A stretch of 33,998 nucleotides of DNA from Bacillota bacterium. GTDB taxonomy: Bacteria > Bacillota > Negativicutes > Sporomusales > CTSoil-080. Positions 28,031 through 33,998 of the stretch are shown piece after piece. Location: positions 1 to 33,998 of the forward strand of contig JAGGAC010000024.1 in NCBI GenBank assembly GCA_017889635.1, given 5' to 3'. A program made the translations under genes and the position numbers. Each line of letters starts with the position of its first letter. Position 1 is the first letter of the stretch. The notes under the pieces are model-generated. The model had not been told where the DNA came from. It did not search any database and saw only the letters and a list, made by a program, of their open reading frames with translations.

Positions 28031-31000
28031 GTGTTGTTAGATAAACATTCTCAAAATATTATTATAGCAAGTGGGGAATATCAGGAAGAAAGAGAATATT
28101 GGCTGGATAAATTAAGTGGTGAAATATATTTTCACGGTTTTCCCGGCAATAATGATCAACAAGGATATACAAAAGCAACATTTAAAGGTACATTATCAAG
28201 TGACGTGTTTAATAAAATACTTCACTTAAGTAATAACTCTGAATATGCCGCTTACGTGATTTTGTTATCCGGGATAAAATATCTGTTGTGTCGCTACAAT
28301 GATGCAAGTGATGTAATAGTAGGTATGCCTGTATTTAAGCAAGCCCCAGATGATTTATATTTAAATAGTATGTTACCACTTCGAAGCTCTATTGATATGG
28401 AGGAACCATTTAGCAATTTTGTAATGAGAATTAAAGATATTATGATTGAAGCGGATAGTTATCAAAACTATCCGCTTGACCAAATTTATGAGCAGTTGAA
28501 TTTATGTTCTGCTGGTGACGGGGGCGTAGCTTATAAAACGGTTGTTTTGATGGAAAACATTCACGAGGGAAAATTTATCAGTGATTTAGAAATAGATACA
28601 GTATTTTCATTCTTGCTGACAAAAGACTCTATAGAAGTTGTGGTGGAATACAATGCTAATATGTATACAGAACAAATAATTAAGCAGGTAGTTAAGTACC
28701 TGTTTAATTATTTGGGGGAAGTGACACAAAATCCGCAAATTAAGTTATCAGAAATAGAAATTTTGTCTGAGGCTGAAAAGAAAGAACTGCTTTTTAATTT
28801 TAATAATACGGACGCTGTTTATCCCAAAGATCAGACAATACATAAAGTTTTTGAGGCACAGGTGGAAAGAAGTCCAGATAACATCGCCGTTGTCTTTGCT
28901 GATCAGCGTCTTACTTATCAGGAACTAAACAACAAAGCTAACCAATTGGCAAGAGTGTTAAGGAGTAAGGGCGTACAAGCCAACAGTATTGTGGGCATAG
29001 TGGTGGAACGTTCATTGGAAATGATTATTGGGATTATGGGAATCGTGAAAGCGGGAGGGGCATATTTACCGATAGCGCCTGATTATCCAAAAGAAAGAAT
29101 AGACTATATGCTGGAAGACAGCGGGACAAAAATTATCTTAACGCAGAAACGCTTTCTTGATCAGCTATCATCATTTACGGGTCAGATACTTGATCTAGAA
29201 GCAGCAAGCTTATACTCTGGCGATTGTTCGAATCTGAGGATAGAGAATAACTCTCATGATTTGGCCTATGTGATCTATACTTCTGGTTCAACTGGAAAGC
29301 CTAAAGGGGCTATGATCGAACATTACTCTGTTATTAATAGAATAAATTGGATGCAAAATTACTATAGTCTTGAAGAGAAAGACGTCATTTTACAAAAAAC
29401 CCCTTTTACGTTTGATGTATCGGTATGGGAAATTTTTTGGTGGTCGTTTATTGGTGCGAGTGTTTATATGCTAAAACCAGGCGGAGAAAAAGAACCGGGA
29501 GAAATTGTAAGGTCAATAGAGAAAAACAAAATAACAACTATGCATTTTGTTCCTTCAATGCTAACGGTTTTCCTAAATTATATTGATAATCGAATCAACT
29601 TTAATAGTATTGCAAGTCTGAAACAGGTATTTGCCAGCGGTGAAGCGCTGAATCCGGAACATGCCAATAAGTTTAATAAGCTATTTGCCGGGTATGGCGC
29701 CAGGTTGATAAATTTATATGGTCCAACAGAAGCTACTGTTGATGTATCTTATTTTAATTGTACAACAGGAGAAGAGCTTAAGCTTGTACCGATTGGTAAA
29801 CCGATTGATAATATTAAGTTGTACATAGTAAATAGAAACAATAAGCTTCAGCCTGTTGGCGTGGCTGGCGAACTTTGCATTGCGGGAGATGGTTTGGCTA
29901 GAGGATATATAAATAAGCCAGAGTTGACAGCAGAGAAATTTGTGAAAAATCCGTTTCTCTCTGGCGAGCGGATGTATCGTACCGGCGACCTTGTCCGCTG
30001 GCTTCCAGACGGAAATATTGAATTTTTAGGCCGGATTGATTTTCAAGTAAAAATTAGAGGCTTTCGGATAGAACTAGGCGAGATTGAAACCGAGCTATTA
30101 AAGCATCCATTAATAATGGAGACAATAGTCATAGCTAAAGACGGTACCGACGGCGACAAATATCTTTGCGCCTATATTGTGGCGGAACAGGAGGTCACAA
30201 TAGCGGAAATGAGGGCGCATTTATCGCGAAATTTACCTGATTATATGCTGCCATCATATTTTGTTAAGCTGGACAAAATGCCCTTGAATTCAAATGGTAA
30301 AGTAGATAGGAAGGCTCTTCCCGAACCAAATGGTAATATTAATACCGGAGTTGATTATATTGCTCCCAGAAATGAAACGGAAGAGATATTGGCAAAGGTA
30401 TGGCAGACTGTTTTAAAGGCCGAAAGGGTAGGTATTAAAGATAATTTCTTCAGTTTGGGTGGAGATTCAATTAAAGCAATCCAGGTTTTGGCTCGTTTGA
30501 GCCAAAATGGCTTAACTATGGAAATGCGAGATTTATTTAAATATCCAATAATTGAAGATCTGAGCAGTTATGTAACAAGCTCGGATAGGAAAATTGATCA
30601 AGGAATTGTTGAAGGTCCGGTATTGTTCTCACCTATGCAGAGATGGTTATTGGAGCAGAGTTTCGCGGATAAGCATTACTTTAATCAAGCTGTTATGCTT
30701 TATGGAAAACAGGGGTTTGAAGAAAATATTATTAAAAAGGTCTTTTCAAAGATTGTAGAGCACCATGATGTATTACGAATGGTTATTAAGGATGACGAAG
30801 GCAAGATAATTCAGTTTAATCGTGGACTTGAAGAAAAGGTATATTCTTTAGAAACGGTACATTTAATAGACAATGATAATTGTCTGGAAATAATTTCGAA
30901 AGAGGCAGAGCGAATTCAAAAAAGTATCAATCTTAATACTGGTCCTTTGGTTAAATTGGGACTATTTAAGACTAAAGCAGGAGATCACCTGCTGATTGTC

Positions 31001-32017
31001 ATTCATCACTTGGTTGTTGACGGGGTATCCTGGAGAGTAATTCTTCAGGATCTTTTTAGTGGGTATATTCAGGCATTAAATAATGAAGAAATAAAGTTTG
31101 TGGCCAAGACAAGCTCATTTCGAGAGTGGACGGATGGATTAGCTTGCTATGCCAATAGTAGGGAACTCTTAAGTCAAATAGAATATTGGCTAAATCTTGA
31201 AAGAACAATTGTAAGAACGCTCCCTAAAGACAAAAACTTAATACGCAGATTAAGTGGAGATAATGAGCATATTCAGTTAAAAATGACTAAGGGAGAAACA
31301 GAAAAACTACTGACTAAGGTAAATTCAGCTTATAATACCGAGGTGAACGATATTCTGCTTACCGCACTAGGTCTTACAGTCAAAGAATGGGCTGGAGAAG
31401 AACAGGTACTAATCAACCTGGAAGGACACGGCAGAGAAGGAATAGTGAAAGGTACTGATATATCAAGAACCGTTGGTTGGTTTACCGCTCAGTACCCTGT
31501 TGTGTTAGACATGCGTGGTGAACGGGATCTTGTGTACTGGATAAAATCTGTAAAAGAAAGTATGCGTCAGGTACCAGATAAAGGAACCGGATATGGAATT
31601 CTAAAATATTTCACTTCGCCTGAAAACAAAGAAGGTTTAAGGTTTAATCTGGAGCCGGAAATAAATTTTAATTATCTCGGGCAGTTTGATGAGGATATGA
31701 GTACTGAACTATTTACTATGTCGGATATTCCTACAGGAAAAGCTGTATCACCACTAATGGAAAGTTTGTACACTCTGGATATAAATGGAGTAGTTGCAAA
31801 AGGCAGGTTAACATTGAGTTTCATTTATAATGCTGAGGAGTATAAAAAAAATACCATAATAAAGTTTGCCGAGATTTTCAGGCAAAACTTGACTAATATT
31901 ATCAATCATTGCACCACGATTGATTCTACTGAGATGACACCGAGTGATTTTACTTTGAAAGATATCACGATGGAAGAAATCGAAACTTTTATGGACGCAT
32001 TTAGTGATGTGGAATAA
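28031..32017 (+). CDS. NRPS: half-C, A (Ser), PCP, epimerase
   Basis: A 1328-aa synthetase. Residues 1-247 match only the C-terminal lobe of a condensation domain: EYWLDKLSGE, SDVIVGMPV and QNYPLDQIYEQL are recognisable, but there is no HHxxxDG. The A domain (about 267-767) has a code read as D-V-W-H-F-S-L-V-D-K, the known serine code of EntF. The PCP (772-847) has LGGDSIKA with Ser813, the form typical before an epimerase. The E domain (about 860-1295) has HHLVVDG (His992, His993, Asp997), EGHGRE and NYLGQFD, so the product residue should be D-Ser. The start is GTG at 28031 with AGGGAGGGAA before it, 32 bases after the previous gene. The acidic C-terminal end (EEIETFMDAFSDVE) may dock to the next protein. 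Confidence 0.93.
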   Translation: MLLDKHSQNIIIASGEYQEEREYWLDKLSGEIYFHGFPGNNDQQGYTKATFKGTLSSDVFNKILHLSNNSEYAAYVILLSGIKYLLCRYNDASDVIVGMPVFKQAPDDLYLNSMLPLRSSIDMEEPFSNFVMRIKDIMIEADSYQNYPLDQIYEQLNLCSAGDGGVAYKTVVLMENIHEGKFISDLEIDTVFSFLLTKDSIEVVVEYNANMYTEQIIKQVVKYLFNYLGEVTQNPQIKLSEIEILSEAEKKELLFNFNNTDAVYPKDQTIHKVFEAQVERSPDNIAVVFADQRLTYQELNNKANQLARVLRSKGVQANSIVGIVVERSLEMIIGIMGIVKAGGAYLPIAPDYPKERIDYMLEDSGTKIILTQKRFLDQLSSFTGQILDLEAASLYSGDCSNLRIENNSHDLAYVIYTSGSTGKPKGAMIEHYSVINRINWMQNYYSLEEKDVILQKTPFTFDVSVWEIFWWSFIGASVYMLKPGGEKEPGEIVRSIEKNKITTMHFVPSMLTVFLNYIDNRINFNSIASLKQVFASGEALNPEHANKFNKLFAGYGARLINLYGPTEATVDVSYFNCTTGEELKLVPIGKPIDNIKLYIVNRNNKLQPVGVAGELCIAGDGLARGYINKPELTAEKFVKNPFLSGERMYRTGDLVRWLPDGNIEFLGRIDFQVKIRGFRIELGEIETELLKHPLIMETIVIAKDGTDGDKYLCAYIVAEQEVTIAEMRAHLSRNLPDYMLPSYFVKLDKMPLNSNGKVDRKALPEPNGNINTGVDYIAPRNETEEILAKVWQTVLKAERVGIKDNFFSLGGDSIKAIQVLARLSQNGLTMEMRDLFKYPIIEDLSSYVTSSDRKIDQGIVEGPVLFSPMQRWLLEQSFADKHYFNQAVMLYGKQGFEENIIKKVFSKIVEHHDVLRMVIKDDEGKIIQFNRGLEEKVYSLETVHLIDNDNCLEIISKEAERIQKSINLNTGPLVKLGLFKTKAGDHLLIVIHHLVVDGVSWRVILQDLFSGYIQALNNEEIKFVAKTSSFREWTDGLACYANSRELLSQIEYWLNLERTIVRTLPKDKNLIRRLSGDNEHIQLKMTKGETEKLLTKVNSAYNTEVNDILLTALGLTVKEWAGEEQVLINLEGHGREGIVKGTDISRTVGWFTAQYPVVLDMRGERDLVYWIKSVKESMRQVPDKGTGYGILKYFTSPENKEGLRFNLEPEINFNYLGQFDEDMSTELFTMSDIPTGKAVSPLMESLYTLDINGVVAKGRLTLSFIYNAEEYKKNTIIKFAEIFRQNLTNIINHCTTIDSTEMTPSDFTLKDITMEEIETFMDAFSDVE

Positions 32018-32075
32018 AGATGACGAGTTATAACAGGCTGTTAGTAAGAACTAAGTGGGCTGGGAGGAGATTTGT

Positions 32076-33998
32076 ATGAGTAATGAAAAGAAAAAAGATA
32101 ATAAAATAAAAGATATATATTCGTTATCTCCCATGCAGGAAGGTATGTTATATTATTCGCTGTTGGACAATGCTTCGAATGCGTATTTTGAGCAGAGTCT
32201 TTTATCAATAGAAAGTAGTTTGAACATTAAGTATCTTGAAGACAGCTTTAACAAGCTTATTGAACGCTATGACATATTACGGACTGTATTTGTGCATGAA
32301 AAAGTAGAAAGGCCAGTCCAGGTCGTTATGAAAGCGCGCAAGGCCCATATTCAATTTGAAAATATTGAGCATTTGACGGAAGACGATAAGAAAAAATTTG
32401 TTGAAGATTTTAAACAGAAAGATAGGCAGAGGGGGTTCAACTTAAGTAAAGATCTATTGATGCGGATTAGTGTAATTAAGACGAATCGTGAGTCATATAA
32501 ATTAATTTGGAGTTTTCACCATATCATCATGGATGGTTGGTGTATGGCAATTATACGTCAGGAATTCTTAGAGATATATAATTCTTTGGAAGAGAACAGA
32601 ACGCCTAATTTAGGAAAAGTATTTCCTTATAGTGACTATATTAAGTGGCTTACTCGGCAAAATCGGGAAGATGCTGCTTTATATTGGCAAAATTATTTAG
32701 GAGATTACTCCGAGCGGGCTTTGATTTTACCGAATAAAACTATATCAGCGCCCGGAAACTATAAAGTAGCTGAGGTAGCTTTTCCGATAAGCGACAACAC
32801 GAAAAAAAGGCTTGAGATTATTGCAAGAAAGAATAATGTAACCCTTAACACTATTGTTCAATCAGCATGGGGAATAGTATTGCAGCGATACAACAATAGC
32901 AATGATGTTGTATTTGGTGCCGTCGTTTCAGGTCGACCGCATGAGATAACGGGGATTGAAAATATGGTGGGACTATTTATTAACACTTTGCCTGTAAGAA
33001 TAAAGTGCGATAATGATGAAACGTTTTCTAAAGTGATAAATAAGGTACAGAATGTTGCTGTAGAGTCTGAACGGTACAGTTATTATCCGCTTGCGGAAAT
33101 ACAGGCAGGGACAAGTTTAAAGGGGGCTTTAGTTGATCATATCGTTGTTTTTGAGAACTATCCTGTAGAAGAAGCCTTGGTGGCTAATAATACCAGGATT
33201 ACTATTGGTGGCAGTGAAGCTTATGAGCAGACAAACTATAATCTTAACGTAATTATTATTTTGGGAAAAAATTTAACTGTTAAATTTAACTATAATTCAT
33301 TGGTGTATGACGAAAGTATTATTAAGAGAATAGGGGAGCATTTTCAATCAGTTATTAGCTGTATAGTCGAAAATCCAGATATTTTGGTAAGCAACATCGG
33401 TATACTCACTGAAGAAGAACGCAGAAAACTATTGTCTGGTTTCAACAATACGAAAGCGGATTATCAAAAGGATAAGACCGTACAGGAACTTTTTGAAACA
33501 GCAGCAGTTAGGAATCCCGAAAATATTGCTGTAGCCTATGGCGAGCAGCGACTTACTTATAAAGAACTTAACAGCAAAGCCAATCAGCTGGCACGAGTAT
33601 TACGAAACAAAGGCGTAAAATCCGCCAGCATTGTAGGTATCCTAGCTGAACGGTCGCCGGAGCTGATTATCGGAATATTGGGCATATTGAAAGCCGGAGG
33701 AACCTATTTGCCGATTGATCCGGAGTATCCAGAAGATAGAATCGGCTATATGTTGAAAGATAGTAGCAGTAGAGTTTTATTAACCCAGCGGCACTTAAAT
33801 GGTAGAACAGGCTTCTCAGGAGTGACCATTGAGTTAGATGACTCTGGTCTGTATACAGACGATGATTCTAACCTCTCTTTGGCCTGTAATCCAAAGAACC
33901 TAGCCTATGTGATTTATACATCCGGCTCGACCGGTAAACCTAAAGGGGTGGAGATTGAGCAGACCAGTCTGGTTAATCTTGTAAGCTGGCACCAACGC
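32076..33998 (+). CDS. NRPS starting with a DCL-type C domain (partial)
   Basis: The frame opens at ATG 32076 after GGGAGGAG (32062-32069) and stays open for 641 codons to the window end. Residues about 12-440 form a C domain with SPMQEGMLYYS at its start and HHIIMDGW (His148, His149, Asp153). This is the DCL style that accepts a donor peptide ending in a D-residue, which agrees with the epimerase ending the previous protein. An A domain begins near residue 475 and is cut just after TSGSTGKPKG, before its specificity residues. Its visible part resembles the two Leu-like A domains (EIEQTSLVNLVSWHQR), so a Leu-like residue is only a guess. The 58-base gap and same direction indicate one operon. 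Confidence 0.92.
   Translation, partial: MSNEKKKDNKIKDIYSLSPMQEGMLYYSLLDNASNAYFEQSLLSIESSLNIKYLEDSFNKLIERYDILRTVFVHEKVERPVQVVMKARKAHIQFENIEHLTEDDKKKFVEDFKQKDRQRGFNLSKDLLMRISVIKTNRESYKLIWSFHHIIMDGWCMAIIRQEFLEIYNSLEENRTPNLGKVFPYSDYIKWLTRQNREDAALYWQNYLGDYSERALILPNKTISAPGNYKVAEVAFPISDNTKKRLEIIARKNNVTLNTIVQSAWGIVLQRYNNSNDVVFGAVVSGRPHEITGIENMVGLFINTLPVRIKCDNDETFSKVINKVQNVAVESERYSYYPLAEIQAGTSLKGALVDHIVVFENYPVEEALVANNTRITIGGSEAYEQTNYNLNVIIILGKNLTVKFNYNSLVYDESIIKRIGEHFQSVISCIVENPDILVSNIGILTEEERRKLLSGFNNTKADYQKDKTVQELFETAAVRNPENIAVAYGEQRLTYKELNSKANQLARVLRNKGVKSASIVGILAERSPELIIGILGILKAGGTYLPIDPEYPEDRIGYMLKDSSSRVLLTQRHLNGRTGFSGVTIELDDSGLYTDDDSNLSLACNPKNLAYVIYTSGSTGKPKGVEIEQTSLVNLVSWHQR

Noticed and set aside
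31930-33998. Terminal thioesterase or reductase domain releasing the product
   Set aside because: None is visible; the last synthetase is cut off by the window end, so release is encoded beyond it.
1-33998. CRISPR arrays, rRNA and tRNA genes, complete insertion sequences
   Set aside because: No regularly spaced short repeats, no tRNA-like folds other than tmRNA, and no transposase frames were seen.

Overview
The window looks like the chromosome of a low-to-mid GC Firmicute. The SmpB/tmRNA pair, the DUF815 ATPase, the strong SigA-type promoters and the GGAGG ribosome binding sites fit a Clostridia/Negativicutes-like bacterium, but I cannot fix the genus from sequence alone.

Region 1 (1-2504) is ordinary housekeeping DNA. 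It holds the last 28 codons of an unidentified gene, a convergent DUF815 ATPase sharing a hairpin terminator with it, smpB, and the complete tmRNA gene ssrA. Region 2 (2505-3849) is a scar next to the 3' end of ssrA. It contains the C-terminal half of a large serine recombinase, truncated and frameshifted, fused to the decayed second half of a GPH-type sugar symporter. This suggests that ssrA has been an insertion hot spot.

Region 3 (about 3850 to the end of the window) is a lipopeptide biosynthesis cluster, all on the + strand. It starts with a roughly 400 bp leader and a LoaP-type NusG paralogue, a processive antiterminator family. Next come a type II thioesterase, a chemoreceptor, a fatty acyl-AMP ligase (FAAL), an 18.7 kb hybrid PKS-NRPS gene (6234 aa), a second NRPS (1328 aa), and a third NRPS cut off by the window end. 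The synthetases read as FAAL, ACP-KS-AT-KR-ACP, then C-A-T x4, C, then half-C-A-T-E, then C-A... The likely product is a lipopeptide with a 3-hydroxyacyl head followed by Ile-like, unassigned, Leu-like, Leu-like and D-Ser residues, with more to follow beyond the window.

The most notable point is regulatory. The cluster carries its own LoaP. The leader has a 10-bp bulged hairpin that could be its RNA target. There are two intrinsic-terminator-like hairpins downstream: one inside the start of the thioesterase gene (4839-4861) and one between the chemoreceptor and FAAL (7431-7459). Together these look like a self-contained antitermination circuit gating a transcript of 28 kb or more. Other oddities are the chemoreceptor embedded in the operon, the split condensation domains at the junction of the first two synthetases, and near-identical DNA blocks pointing to module duplication.
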